DNA from: an uncultured bacterium
GTDB lineage: Bacteria; Patescibacteriota; Minisyncoccia; Phycocordibacterales; Phycocordibacteraceae
NCBI GenBank assembly: GCA_938008595.1
Contig: CALLKD010000087.1
Span: 1 to 33,242 of the forward strand
DNA length: 33,242 nt
Reading direction: 5' to 3'
Shown: positions 16,584-25,020 of the stretch, piece by piece
Layout: each line of letters opens with the position of its first letter
How positions within the stretch are numbered: the first letter of the stretch is position 1
Notes under the pieces: generated by a model
Database searches by the model: none
Told to the model about the DNA's origin: nothing
What the model saw: the letters and a program-made list of their open reading frames with translations, nothing else
Translations under genes and position numbers: made by a program

Positions 16584-17435
16584 TCACGGATGTGTTCTGA
16601 GCACGATGACGTGGTTCCTGGCAATGCCACCACGACCAGGAACAGGGTTGGTCGTGTACGCAAAGTCACCTGCAATGGGAAGAACGTTGTCTTCAACCGA
16701 GATTACATTGCAAAAGCGTAGTCCCCGTAGCAGCACCATTGTGCCGATAGAAATGCATTCGCGACCATGTTTGGGATGAGGCACAATTGCCTCAGGTCCA
16801 AATTCAGTACGAATCCTTTCCAGGGTTGCAATGTTTTTTGCGCCATATTTTGGATCCTGCGACCAGTAGACCAGCTCGGTCGTGGGAATCTGGAAGAACC
16901 CATACAGGTTCAACCTGCTGAGCTTTGAACATCCAAGACGAGTTGCCAGTTCCGCCATGGAGTCGATAACGCCGTTCAGGATTGACTCAAGCGCGGCATG
17001 CGCTGTAACCAAGATGAACTTTCCGTCATCATTGTACCCAGACAGCACCAGCGCCGGGCAACCGCCGTTTGTCATGCCGAACGCATGCCCGGGTTTTTCC
17101 AGGTACGTAACGTCACCGGCATGCTCAGGAGCGGGGCTTCGGCAGTGCGTAATGCCGAAAGGAAGGTGCATAATCTGCCGCAGGTTTTGCGGCTCTACAA
17201 TCCTTCCGTTCATGGGCAATACGTTCGGTGCGAACACCGTATGTGCGTCGACCGCAAAAAATTCGCGACCAACCATTTCGTGGTACCCATAAGGTGGATC
17301 GGGATTCCGAAGATTCCGATAGGACCAGTCAAAGCCGTCTTGCGGCGCGACAATGTACGCCACGAAGCCGTCACCAATGAACATCATCCGATCACCAGTG
17401 GCGGGCGGTACTTCACGTAGTGTAAGCACAGTCAT
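16584..17435 (-). CDS. Possible laccase-domain (YfiH/PgeF-like) protein, second gene class
   Basis: This 283-residue protein is tentatively related to the YfiH/multicopper-oxidoreductase-like fold. GGCPALVLSGYNDDGKFILV followed by TAHAALESILNGVIDSM resembles the family's 'DC-P-LL...G..AA-HAGWRG...G' block, with the metal-ligand Cys and His in place, and MHLPFGITHCRS could supply the QVHG-like His. YfiH proteins act on purine nucleosides or edit peptidoglycan precursors; the activity here is unproven. The start is set by TTTAGAGGGGAAATAAATG, a G-rich SD-like element. Codon use is GC-richer than in neighbours. It has its own TTGACC-17-TATAGT promoter and a strong terminator, so it forms an independent unit. 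It could also be a family unknown to me. Confidence 0.6.
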   Translation of the reverse strand: MTVLTLREVPPATGDRMMFIGDGFVAYIVAPQDGFDWSYRNLRNPDPPYGYHEMVGREFFAVDAHTVFAPNVLPMNGRIVEPQNLRQIMHLPFGITHCRSPAPEHAGDVTYLEKPGHAFGMTNGGCPALVLSGYNDDGKFILVTAHAALESILNGVIDSMAELATRLGCSKLSRLNLYGFFQIPTTELVYWSQDPKYGAKNIATLERIRTEFGPEAIVPHPKHGRECISIGTMVLLRGLRFCNVISVEDNVLPIAGDFAYTTNPVPGRGGIARNHVIVLRTHP

Positions 17436-17482
17436 TTATTTCCCCTCTAAATAACAGTTAAACAATGGTTTAGACCCTGCGT

Positions 17483-17511
17483 ACTATACAATTTCTATAC
17501 ACAACGGTCAA
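17483..17511 (-). promoter_or_regulatory. Promoter of the YfiH-like gene (TTGACC-17-TATAGT)
   Basis: On the minus strand TTGACC (17506-17511) and TATAGT (17483-17488) have an optimal 17-nt spacer. The start would give a leader of about 40 nt containing GAGGGG (17442-17447), unlike the leaderless genes nearby. Confidence 0.75.
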
Positions 17512-17548
17512 TATTCCCCCCAGTGCTTTTTAGTGCGAAAGTACGGGT

Positions 17549-18268
17549 ATGGATGACGCACTCTCTGCTGATATAGAGAACACACGTGGAAGACTTTCTG
17601 TACTCGCTACCCCTATTGGAAACTTGGGGGACATAACACTCCGTGCACTCGATACTCTACGTGCGTGTGATGCAATTGCTTGTGAAGATACACGAGTAAC
17701 GGCAAAGCTTCTTGCCCGATATGAAATCAGTAAGCCGCTACTGGTGTACCACGCAGAAAGTGGGCGAGTAGCAGGCACACGCATCCTTGCACTTTTGGCT
17801 GACATCAAGCATGTGGTACTGGTTACCGATGCAGGAACTCCCGGTATTTCAGATCCCGGGAGTGAGCTAGTGGCGCTGGTACGTGAGCGACTACCTGAGG
17901 TACGCATTGAGGCTATTCCTGGACCGTCAGCGCTCGCAGCCGCCCTCTCCATTGCAGGGGTTCCTGCCCATGAATTTGTATTCATGGGATTTCTCCCTCA
18001 TAAGAAGGGACGTCAAACAAAGATGAAGGAGATTGCTGCTATGAATCGTGTCGTTGTTTTTTATGAATCTCCTCATCGAATAGAAAAGGCACTCGGAGAG
18101 TTGGCTGCAGTACTTCCTGACACTGCACATGTGGTAGTACTCCGTGAGTTAACAAAGATGTTTGAAAGTGTTGTTTCTGGAACAGTGATTGAGATGCAGG
18201 AGCACTTTAAAACGCATCCAAAAGAAGTGCGAGGGGAGTTTGTGGTGGTGGTATCGCCGAGTGCATAA
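17549..18268 (+). CDS. rsmI: 16S rRNA (cytidine(1402)-2'-O)-methyltransferase RsmI
   Basis: The 239-residue protein has the RsmI/SAM-tetrapyrrole methylase signatures LSVLATPIGNLGDITLRALD (about 12-31), ACEDTRVTAKLL, VLVTDAGTPGISDPGSEL near 90-107, IPGPSALAAALSIAG and FMGFLPHKKGRQ. It methylates the ribose of C1402 in helix 44 of 16S rRNA using SAM. The target segment CACCGCCCG is present in the 16S gene of this window. It is divergent from the YfiH-like gene. No good -10 box or SD is visible directly before the ATG; the upstream region is shared with the divergent promoter. Confidence 0.94.
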   Translation: MDDALSADIENTRGRLSVLATPIGNLGDITLRALDTLRACDAIACEDTRVTAKLLARYEISKPLLVYHAESGRVAGTRILALLADIKHVVLVTDAGTPGISDPGSELVALVRERLPEVRIEAIPGPSALAAALSIAGVPAHEFVFMGFLPHKKGRQTKMKEIAAMNRVVVFYESPHRIEKALGELAAVLPDTAHVVVLRELTKMFESVVSGTVIEMQEHFKTHPKEVRGEFVVVVSPSA

Positions 18269-18288
18269 GCAGCCAGATTCATTTTTGC

Positions 18289-18294
18289 TATACT
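18289..18294 (+). promoter_or_regulatory. Extended -10 box (TGC-TATACT), leaderless start
   Basis: TTGCTATACT carries an extended -10 and ends 6 nt before the ATG at 18301. Confidence 0.68.
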
Positions 18295-18300
18295 ATTTCT

Positions 18301-18498
18301 ATGACCCGCGAAACCCTACTGCTTATCTTTAGTATTCTAATCGGCATCTCACCATTTGTTGGTCTTCCACTTACCGTACTTTCTTGGATACTTCCCATAC
18401 TCGCCTTCGGTATATTTGCCATTGCGTACCAGATGCGCTTGCGGAGAAAGGCACGTCGACTGTTACGTGAGAGTGCTGCTCTAGAGTCAGTGTCATAG
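18301..18498 (+). CDS. Small membrane protein of unknown function
   Basis: This 65-residue protein has two hydrophobic helices (about 4-24 and 26-44), followed by a basic tail MRLRRKARRLLRESAALESV. The positive-inside rule places the tail in the cytoplasm. It has its own extended -10 box with a leaderless start and no SD. It sits between rsmI and a TraD-like ATPase. No family is recognised. Confidence 0.68.
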   Translation: MTRETLLLIFSILIGISPFVGLPLTVLSWILPILAFGIFAIAYQMRLRRKARRLLRESAALESVS

Positions 18499-18519
18499 GT
18501 TTAATACCTATAATCTCCT

Positions 18520-18540
18520 AGGCACAGCCCGCTGTGCTAG
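18520..18540 (+). terminator. Weak terminator-like hairpin
   Basis: GCACAG-CCCG-CTGTGC lies between the small membrane protein and the ATPase gene. It has no T-run, so it may instead be a regulatory hairpin. Confidence 0.35.
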
Positions 18541-18541
18541 T

Positions 18542-18547
18542 TATACT
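18542..18547 (+). promoter_or_regulatory. -10 box (TATACT), leaderless start of the ATPase gene
   Basis: TATACT ends 7 nt before the ATG at 18555. A second TATAAT at 18509-18514 has no nearby start codon. Confidence 0.62.
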
Positions 18548-18554
18548 TATTGGT

Positions 18555-20339
18555 ATGGATAACCCAGAGCGCGTCACCTATTTTGCAGCAACTGACTCGC
18601 GAGGACAGCGAGTCCCGTTTGGCCTTAAGGCGAAAGACCGACCTCGGCACATGTATGTAATCGGTAAGACCGGTATGGGTAAGTCGACCCTTCTTGAAAA
18701 CATGGCGATTCAAGATATTCAGAACGGGGAAGGGATGTGCTTCATCGATCCACACGGTAGTGCTGTTGAGACTCTTCTTTCCTATATACCCGAACACCGC
18801 ATAAAGGATGTGGTGTACTTTGCACCGTTTGATCTTGATCAACCAATTGCCTTTAACGTGATGGAGGATGTTGGATACGACAAGCGACACCTCGTTGTTT
18901 CCGGACTCATGGCTACGTTCAAAAAGATATGGGAGGACGCCTGGAGCGCACGTATGGAGTACATTCTCACCAATACACTCCTTGCTCTACTTGAATATCC
19001 TGGGGCAACGCTTCTTGGTGTGAACCGTATGTATAGCGATAAGGCATACCGCACAATGGTAGTAGAGAATATTAAAGATCCCGTTGTGAAGGATTTCTGG
19101 GTAAAGGAATATGCAGGATACACGGATAAGTTTGCCGCTGAAGCTACTCCTGCCATTCAAAACAAGATTGGACAGTTCACCAGTAATCCGCTCATTCGTA
19201 ATATCATCGGGCAACCAGATTCTTCATTTGATATTCGAGAGATCATGGACAATAAGAAGATCCTACTCATAAACCTTTCAAAAGGACTTGTGGGAGACAC
19301 TAATATGCGACTGCTTGGCTCTATGCTCACCACCCGCATATTCCTTGCGGCGATGAGTCGTGCCGAGCTAGACCCGAGCGCACTTGAAAAGAGTGCACCA
19401 TTTTATCTGTATGTGGACGAGTTCCAAAACTTTGCAAACGAAACATTTGCAGAAATTCTTTCTGAGGCTCGCAAGTACAACTTGAATCTCATCATTGCAC
19501 ACCAGTACGTTGAACAAATGGAAGAGCAAGTTCGTGCTGCTGTGTTTGGAAACGTGGGTACCACGGTAGCGTTTCGCACCGGACCATTTGATGCTGAAGT
19601 GCTCGAAACCGTATTCTCCCCTGAGTTCCTAAAGGAAGATTTGGTAAATCTTGGATTCGCACAAATATATCTTTCACTCATGATTGACGGAGTGGGGTCA
19701 CGACCGTTCTCCGCGGCTACACTTCCACGAATTGAACCGCCAGTCCGTACGTTTAAGAAGGAAGTGATTACGGCGTCACGAACGCAGTATGGAAACCCAC
19801 GTGCGAAAATTGAAGAGTCTATTTTTGCAGCTCTTGCTTCCACCGAAGGAATGAATGGTCCGGTAGAGCCACCAAAGAAAAAGCCTACACCGAAACCTTC
19901 GTACGGAGACCGCCCCCGAGAGACACCTCCTCAAAAAGTAGAGGATAGGTCTCTGCGAACGGCCCCTCCTAGGCATGATGAACGTGGGCAGAATAGGGAG
20001 CGAAACGAGAAGCGTCCTCAAAGAGAAGAGCGCCCACATAATCCCCAGAGACAGGAAGCTCATCGCATGCCTGAGAGAAGGGACGTGCAGGAAGTGACAC
20101 CCGTTAAGACGAGTGAAGACCTGCGTGCAATTTTGCGCAGTATGACAAATAAGGATAAGCAGGAGAAAGAAGAGAAGGCTGTGGTTACGCCACCTCCACT
20201 TAAGAGTGCACTTGCTGATGTGCTAAAGAAGAACGAGACCGAAGGAACTCCGAAAAGCGAAGTGGCGGATGCTCCACACACCGCACCCTATGAAGTGCCC
20301 GAGGAAACACTCCGTGCAATCTTTAAAGAGCCGTCATAG
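18555..20339 (+). CDS. TraD/VirD4-like type IV secretion ATPase with disordered tail
   Basis: The 594-residue protein has a Walker A HMYVIGKTGMGKSTLLENM near 29-47, FIDPHGSAVETLL, QNKIGQFTSNPLIRNIIGQ, ILLINLSKGLVGDTNMRLLG and a Walker B region YLYVDEFQNFANETF near 280-295 followed by LIIAHQYVEQM. This is the pattern of TraG/TraD/VirD4 coupling ATPases or their VirB4-like relatives (TraM-recognition domain). No N-terminal membrane helices are present. Residues from about 440 to 594 are rich in Pro, Arg, Glu and Lys and look disordered, perhaps a protein-interaction tail. Such stand-alone ATPases are common in CPR genomes and may serve type IV pili or DNA transfer. No other secretion genes are next to it. 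Annotated start ATG 18555 follows TATACT. Confidence 0.85.
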   Translation: MDNPERVTYFAATDSRGQRVPFGLKAKDRPRHMYVIGKTGMGKSTLLENMAIQDIQNGEGMCFIDPHGSAVETLLSYIPEHRIKDVVYFAPFDLDQPIAFNVMEDVGYDKRHLVVSGLMATFKKIWEDAWSARMEYILTNTLLALLEYPGATLLGVNRMYSDKAYRTMVVENIKDPVVKDFWVKEYAGYTDKFAAEATPAIQNKIGQFTSNPLIRNIIGQPDSSFDIREIMDNKKILLINLSKGLVGDTNMRLLGSMLTTRIFLAAMSRAELDPSALEKSAPFYLYVDEFQNFANETFAEILSEARKYNLNLIIAHQYVEQMEEQVRAAVFGNVGTTVAFRTGPFDAEVLETVFSPEFLKEDLVNLGFAQIYLSLMIDGVGSRPFSAATLPRIEPPVRTFKKEVITASRTQYGNPRAKIEESIFAALASTEGMNGPVEPPKKKPTPKPSYGDRPRETPPQKVEDRSLRTAPPRHDERGQNRERNEKRPQREERPHNPQRQEAHRMPERRDVQEVTPVKTSEDLRAILRSMTNKDKQEKEEKAVVTPPPLKSALADVLKKNETEGTPKSEVADAPHTAPYEVPEETLRAIFKEPS

Positions 20340-20391
20340 GTGCCCTGAAACTTTTACCCGTCCTCGGTAGTTATAGTGGGTATAGAAGGTA

Positions 20392-20490
20392 ATGCGACTG
20401 CATATGAGTATGTCTTATTTGCCCCGCTCCAAGGCGCATAGCGTGTATGGAGCGGGGCACTGTATACTCCCTATACCCATTTGTGTATGA
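20392..20490 (+). CDS. Possible 32-residue leader ORF overlapping the next glycosyltransferase start
   Basis: An ORF of 32 codons starts MRLHMSMSYLPRSKAHSVYG and ends with a TGA that overlaps the next ATG as ATGA (20487-20490). A TATAGA box (20381-20386) ends 5 nt before its ATG, the same spacing as the leaderless genes. An 11-bp GC-rich hairpin, GCCCCGCTCCA / TGGAGCGGGGC (20421-20458), lies inside it. It could be a regulatory leader peptide, or chance. Low confidence. Confidence 0.3.
   Translation: MRLHMSMSYLPRSKAHSVYGAGHCILPIPICV
20463..20477 (+). promoter_or_regulatory. Tandem -10 boxes (TATACT and TATACC)
   Basis: TATACT (20463-20468) and TATACC (20472-20477) lie 18 and 9 nt before the ATG at 20487. 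There is no SD. Confidence 0.5.
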
Positions 20491-21707
20491 AAAAGGTACT
20501 TATATTCTCCCTTAGCTACTATCCGTATGTGGGAGGTGCTGAGATTGCAATACGGGAGATTACTGACCGCATTAATCCAGAAGAGATAGAATTTCATCTA
20601 CTCACGATTCGTAATGACCGAGCGCTCCCTAGAGAGGAAAAGATCGGGAACGTGCACGTACACCGTATCGGACTGGCAATACATGCTCCAACGACAGAGG
20701 ATTTTAAGAAGTTCCCGCTTAGGATAAATAAATACCTCTTTGAACTTTTGGCACCCCTCACCGCACATGCGCTACATACGAAGTATGCCTTTGATGCCAC
20801 GTGGGCAATGATGGCCCACTCAAGCGGAATACCGGGAGGACTCTTTAAACAATGGCACCCTAGTGTTCGGTATCTCCTCACGCTGCAAGAAGGAGACCCT
20901 ATTGAAGGTATTGAGAGAAGTATGCGGTTTGTGTGGCCTTTGTTTACACAAGGTTTTACTCGCGCTGACGCCTTGCAGGCTATATCGAACTTCCTCCTTG
21001 ATTGGGGAGTGCGAATGGGCTTTTCAGGGGAGGCACGGGTAATACCAAACGGCGTTGCTGTCCGAGAATTTACACACCAGCATACCGATGCTGAGGTAAC
21101 ACAGATGAAGAAGACTCTTGGCAAAAAGGACTCTGATGTATTCCTTGTTACCACGTCACGCTTGGTTCATAAGAATGGTATTGATGTGGTGATTCGTGCA
21201 CTTGCGTCTCTACCCAAACACATATCGTTTCTTGTATATGGCACCGGGGCTGATGAGGCAATGCTCAAGGCGCTGGCAGTTTCGTGTGGTGTAGAAGATC
21301 GCGTAAGGTTCATGGGACAAATAGATCACAAAGACATGCCGCTCATGCTTTCGTGCTGCGACATCTTCATTAGACCCTCTCGCTCAGAGGGGATGGGCAA
21401 TTCATTTATTGAAGCGATGGCCGCAGGACTTCCTGTTGTCGCTACACTCGAAGGAGGTATTGTTGATTTTCTCTATGATGCACGCACCCGTCCCGACACC
21501 GAAGCTACCGGGTGGGCAGTGCCGAAAGATTCTCCTGAGGAAATTGTGACGGTGGTGAAGGAGATTATGGAACGGCCTGACGTGGCAGCGAAGGTCACGA
21601 GCAATGCAAAAGTCATGGTTTCAAAGAAGTACGACTGGGACGCCATAAGCACAGATATGAAGAACCTCTTTATGGAGATGATTGCTACACCCTCACAAAA
21701 GGGGTAA
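20487..21707 (+). CDS. Glycosyltransferase family 4
   Basis: The 406-residue protein starts KKVLIFSLSYYPYVGGAEIA, the GT4 N-terminal glycine-rich entry. The donor domain has TTSRLVHKNGIDVVI, VYGTGADEAMLKAL, RVRFMGQIDHKDMPLML and RPSRSEGMGNSFIEAMAAGL with the E-x7-E signature, then VVATLEGGIVDFL. It is expected to add a sugar to a lipid-linked glycan at the inner membrane face. It is the first of a run of four consecutive GT4 genes. A TTG six bases upstream is in frame, but ATG 20487 is preferred because of TATACC upstream. The sugar specificity is unknown. Confidence 0.92.
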   Translation: MKKVLIFSLSYYPYVGGAEIAIREITDRINPEEIEFHLLTIRNDRALPREEKIGNVHVHRIGLAIHAPTTEDFKKFPLRINKYLFELLAPLTAHALHTKYAFDATWAMMAHSSGIPGGLFKQWHPSVRYLLTLQEGDPIEGIERSMRFVWPLFTQGFTRADALQAISNFLLDWGVRMGFSGEARVIPNGVAVREFTHQHTDAEVTQMKKTLGKKDSDVFLVTTSRLVHKNGIDVVIRALASLPKHISFLVYGTGADEAMLKALAVSCGVEDRVRFMGQIDHKDMPLMLSCCDIFIRPSRSEGMGNSFIEAMAAGLPVVATLEGGIVDFLYDARTRPDTEATGWAVPKDSPEEIVTVVKEIMERPDVAAKVTSNAKVMVSKKYDWDAISTDMKNLFMEMIATPSQKG

Positions 21708-21731
21708 TTCGGAGATATTACCAAGCAGGAA

Positions 21732-21737
21732 TATACT
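21732..21737 (+). promoter_or_regulatory. Internal -10 box (TATACT) before the second GT4
   Basis: TATACT ends 4 nt before ATG 21742 and 7 nt before ATG 21745, in a 34-nt gap within the cluster. Confidence 0.45.
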
Positions 21738-21741
21738 GACC

Positions 21742-22845
21742 ATGATGCGCATCTGTCTTGCCACACCCTTGTATCCACCAGAGCTTGGTGGACCTGCCAC
21801 CTACACGAAAATCCTTGAGGAAAGTTTTCCTGGAGAGGGGATAGAGGTTGCTATTGTTCCATTTAGTACGGTGCGCAGGTACCCGAGATTTGTGCGGCAC
21901 ATACTGTACTACGCGAAGCTGCGAGCACAAGCAAAGACTGCTGATGTAATACTGGTACTTGATCCTATCTCAACAGGACTTCCTGCACTTTTTGCTGCAC
22001 GCGCACTTGAAAAACCACTTGTTCTAAAAGTGGTGGGGGATTATGCGTGGGAGCAGGGGCGCCAACGCTTTGGTGTTACGCAAACCCTTGATGAGTTTAT
22101 TGAGACGCCATCACAACCAAGCATGGTTAGGCTCCTACGAAGAATGGAGTCATACGTAGCACGCCATGCAACCAAGGTGCTCGTACCAAGTGAGTACCTT
22201 AAGAAGGTGGTTATCTCCTGGGGTGTTAGTAAGGAATCGATAACTGTTATATACAATGCCGTCACCCCTGTTTCTTCAGGAAGTGTTTCTGAAGAGGTGG
22301 CAGCACTCTCACGACCACGAATTGTTACGGTGGGCAGACTCGTCTCTTGGAAGGGTGTACACGCGCTACTAGACATCGTGGCAAAACTTCGCGTAGAGTT
22401 TCCCACACTTTCACTGGTGGTTGCTGGAGAAGGCCCTGAGCAGGAGAGACTTACACAACACGCAAAGGACCTGCTCAAAACGGGATACGTATATACCGGA
22501 AGTGTTTCAAATGATTCGGTACAGGCCCTACTACAAGATGCTGATGTGTTTGCCCTTAATACATCATATGAAGGTTTCTCCCATGTCATCATAGAAGCCC
22601 TTTATGCAGGAACGCCAATCGTCACAACGCCAGTCGGCGGTACGCCAGAGATACTGGAGAATGGGGTGAACGCAGTCCTGTGTGCTCCTGATGCCGTTAG
22701 TGAGTGGGTCGCTGCCATAACTAGCGTGCTACGAGATGAGCAGTATAGGAACAAGCTGGTTGAAGGAGCGAAAGAAACGTCAGAGAAATTCTCACGTGAG
22801 CACATGGTGCGGGTAACTGCAGACTTCCTAAAAACAAGCATATGA
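21742..22845 (+). CDS. Glycosyltransferase family 4
   Basis: The 367-residue protein begins MRICLATPLYPPELGGPATY, then KPLVLKVVGDYAWEQG, VPSEYLKKVVISWGV, TVGRLVSWKGVHALLDI, LVVAGEGPEQERL and NTSYEGFSHVIIEALYAGTP (E-x7-E), VGGTPEIL. These give a complete GT-B fold enzyme. A second ATG (21745) directly follows, so the exact start is 21742 or 21745. A TATACT box nearby suggests an internal promoter. The 3' end overlaps the next gene by 4 nt (ATGA), pointing to coupled translation. The substrate is unknown; the context is a surface polysaccharide. Confidence 0.92.
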   Translation: MMRICLATPLYPPELGGPATYTKILEESFPGEGIEVAIVPFSTVRRYPRFVRHILYYAKLRAQAKTADVILVLDPISTGLPALFAARALEKPLVLKVVGDYAWEQGRQRFGVTQTLDEFIETPSQPSMVRLLRRMESYVARHATKVLVPSEYLKKVVISWGVSKESITVIYNAVTPVSSGSVSEEVAALSRPRIVTVGRLVSWKGVHALLDIVAKLRVEFPTLSLVVAGEGPEQERLTQHAKDLLKTGYVYTGSVSNDSVQALLQDADVFALNTSYEGFSHVIIEALYAGTPIVTTPVGGTPEILENGVNAVLCAPDAVSEWVAAITSVLRDEQYRNKLVEGAKETSEKFSREHMVRVTADFLKTSI

Positions 22846-23981
22846 ACGTACTAATGATTTCATTTGACCGACATCTTTTTGATAGTACGAGTGATGTGTA
22901 CGCACGCTTTGTAGAATACGCGCGAGTTTTTGAGACACTTGATGTGCTGGTGTACACAAAGAAATCACATGCCTTTACACCGTTTTCAATTGCACCAAAC
23001 GTACACATATATCCAACAAACTCTCGCTCACCCCTCTTCTATATTCCTGACGCGCTCTATCTCGCGCGCACCCTTCACAGGAAAAACTATGATGTTGTTT
23101 CTGTGCAAGATGGATCTGAGACGGGACTTGCTGGTTGGCTCATTGCGAAACGGTATGCGCTCCCACTTCACATGCAAGATCATGCAGATGTGTTTGATCC
23201 CGTGTTTGCACGCGAGAGTTTTTCAAATACGGTGCGGGTGTGTATGGCACACCTACTCTTTCCAAGAGCGTCTGGTATCCGGGTTGTTTCAGAGAGGAGT
23301 AAAAGTCATATACTTAGCGCGCACCCTCGATTAGCAAGTAGGATTTCCTTGCTCCCGGTGTTTACTGACATTGCCTCCTTCATTTCAACGCCTCCAGCTT
23401 TCTCGCTTCGTGAGCAGTACCCTGAGTATGGAAAGATTGTGGTAATGGCTTCTCGGTTTGTCCCACAAAAGGATATTCCTGCGGCACTCGATATCTTTGA
23501 GCGGGTGCTCGTTACACACCCTGACGCGGGGCTTCTTCTCATTGGCGAGGGTCCTGAACATAAAACCATTTCCCGTATACTTGCCGAAAAGGGAATAGAG
23601 AAGAGTGTACGTATACTCCCGTGGCAAAAGGACGTCATCTCTTATTACAAAGGTGCAGATGTCTTTATGCTCACGTCACAGTATGAAAGCTATTGCCGAA
23701 CACTCGTTGAGGCGGTTGCCTGTGGGCTGCCGGTGGTCTCAACTGATGTGGGGGTAGCAAGTACGCTCCATAGTAGCGGGGCACCAGTGCTACTTGCTGA
23801 CACAAAGAATCCTGAGGATTTTGCAGCGCAGGTTTCCGCAATCCTATCTGGTGAAAGAGACACCGCACACACCACTGAAGCGCTAGCAGTGATAACCAAG
23901 ATGATTGGAACAAACGAGAAGGAGTATGCACATATGTTTGCAGACGGACTACGTCGTGCGTGCGCAACCACCGCTATATGA
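22842..23981 (+). CDS. Glycosyltransferase family 4
   Basis: The 379-residue protein starts MNVLMISFDRHLFDSTSDVY. It has VSVQDGSETGLAGWLIAKRY in the acceptor half and VMASRFVPQKDIPAAL, LLIGEGPEHKTISRIL, VRILPWQKDVISYYKGADVF and TSQYESYCRTLVEAVACGLP in the donor half. The E-x7-E signature is present (YES...VEA). It overlaps both neighbours by ATGA junctions, so it sits inside one translationally coupled chain. It differs from the flanking GT4s in the first 100 residues, consistent with a different acceptor. Confidence 0.91.
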   Translation: MNVLMISFDRHLFDSTSDVYARFVEYARVFETLDVLVYTKKSHAFTPFSIAPNVHIYPTNSRSPLFYIPDALYLARTLHRKNYDVVSVQDGSETGLAGWLIAKRYALPLHMQDHADVFDPVFARESFSNTVRVCMAHLLFPRASGIRVVSERSKSHILSAHPRLASRISLLPVFTDIASFISTPPAFSLREQYPEYGKIVVMASRFVPQKDIPAALDIFERVLVTHPDAGLLLIGEGPEHKTISRILAEKGIEKSVRILPWQKDVISYYKGADVFMLTSQYESYCRTLVEAVACGLPVVSTDVGVASTLHSSGAPVLLADTKNPEDFAAQVSAILSGERDTAHTTEALAVITKMIGTNEKEYAHMFADGLRRACATTAI

Positions 23982-25015
23982 AACTCTTAGTTATTACACA
24001 GGTTGTTGACGATAATGATCCGCTGCTCGGATTCTTCACTGGATGGATTCGTGGGTTTTCAGAGAGGGTAGAGACGGTGGTGGTGGTGGGGTTACAGGTT
24101 GGTACCTATTCGTTCCCTGCGAATGTTTCTGTGCACTCCTTGGGTAAGGAGTGGGGGAATGGTTCGCGTCTCTCCTATATTCTCCGTTCTCTGGGATACA
24201 TATGGAAGTATCGAAATGAATATGATGCTGTGTTCGTACACCAGAATCAGGAATACGTTCTCCTCGCAGGACTTCTCTGGAAGCTCCTTGGCAAAAAGGT
24301 GTATCTTTGGAGAAATCACTACGCAGGATCGATGATGACACGTCTTGCCGTACTCCTTGCAACCAATACTTTCTGTACGTCACGGCATTCCTATACCGCG
24401 CCCTACAAGAAGAATATATTCATGCCTGTTGGTGTTGATACCGAAGAGTTCTCTCAAAGCGGGGAAGTCGAAAGAGTTTCCAGATCAATACTATTCCTTG
24501 CACGCATGACACCCTCTAAACATGCTGAAGTACTTATTGATGCACTTATACAACTAAAACAAAAGGGAGTTTCATATACGGCTTCGTTTGTGGGCTCTCC
24601 TATTCCCGGTGGGGAGGCATACTACCAGTCCCTCATCGCTCGTGCAGAACCTTGTAAAGATATGGTGCAGTTCTTGCCGGGTGTTGCCAAGACAGAAGCT
24701 GCCGTACTCTTTAGGCAGCACGAAATCTTTGTAAACTGCTCGCCCTCAGGGATGTTTGATAAGACGCTATTTGAAGCGGGCATAAGTGGTGCACTTGTTG
24801 TTGCTTCAAGTGCAGATTATGCGGCGCTTTCTCGACCAGAACTTTCCTTTGTTGAGGGAAATGCAGATAGTCTTGCGCAGGTGCTTGAGAAGCTCCTTGC
24901 TTCCTCGAGGGAGGAGGCGGAGTCGCTCCAGCAGTCAGTGGAGAAGCTCTCAAAGAGCCAAGGACTCAACATTCTTATGGATTCCCTCATCCGCGTTATA
25001 CTTAAGGCGCAATAA
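23978..25015 (+). CDS. GT4-like glycosyltransferase with degenerate E-x7-E motif
   Basis: The 345-residue protein begins MKLLVITQVVDDNDPLLGFF. It has the GT-B donor features SILFLARMTPSKHAEVLIDA, VGSPIPGGEAYYQSLI and ALVVASSADYAAL. The block equivalent to the E-x7-E signature is NCSPSGMFDKTLFEAGISGA, where the first Glu is replaced (SGM) while the second (FEA) remains. This may reduce or alter sugar-nucleotide binding. ATG 23978 overlaps the previous stop (ATGA). It is followed after 5 nt by a small membrane transporter gene. The fold is confident; catalytic status is open. Confidence 0.85.
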   Translation: MKLLVITQVVDDNDPLLGFFTGWIRGFSERVETVVVVGLQVGTYSFPANVSVHSLGKEWGNGSRLSYILRSLGYIWKYRNEYDAVFVHQNQEYVLLAGLLWKLLGKKVYLWRNHYAGSMMTRLAVLLATNTFCTSRHSYTAPYKKNIFMPVGVDTEEFSQSGEVERVSRSILFLARMTPSKHAEVLIDALIQLKQKGVSYTASFVGSPIPGGEAYYQSLIARAEPCKDMVQFLPGVAKTEAAVLFRQHEIFVNCSPSGMFDKTLFEAGISGALVVASSADYAALSRPELSFVEGNADSLAQVLEKLLASSREEAESLQQSVEKLSKSQGLNILMDSLIRVILKAQ

Positions 25016-25020
25016 CACCT

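Noticed and set aside
12919..17543. The 11-mer GTGCGAAAGTA before both tRNA-Ile (12919) and rsmI (17533) as a shared regulatory element
   Set aside because: Only two copies, at different distances from the starts, and no further similarity; chance is likely.
20421..20458. GC-rich hairpin as a terminator of the TraD-like gene
   Set aside because: No T-run follows on either strand; it is treated instead as a possible regulatory hairpin in the leader ORF.
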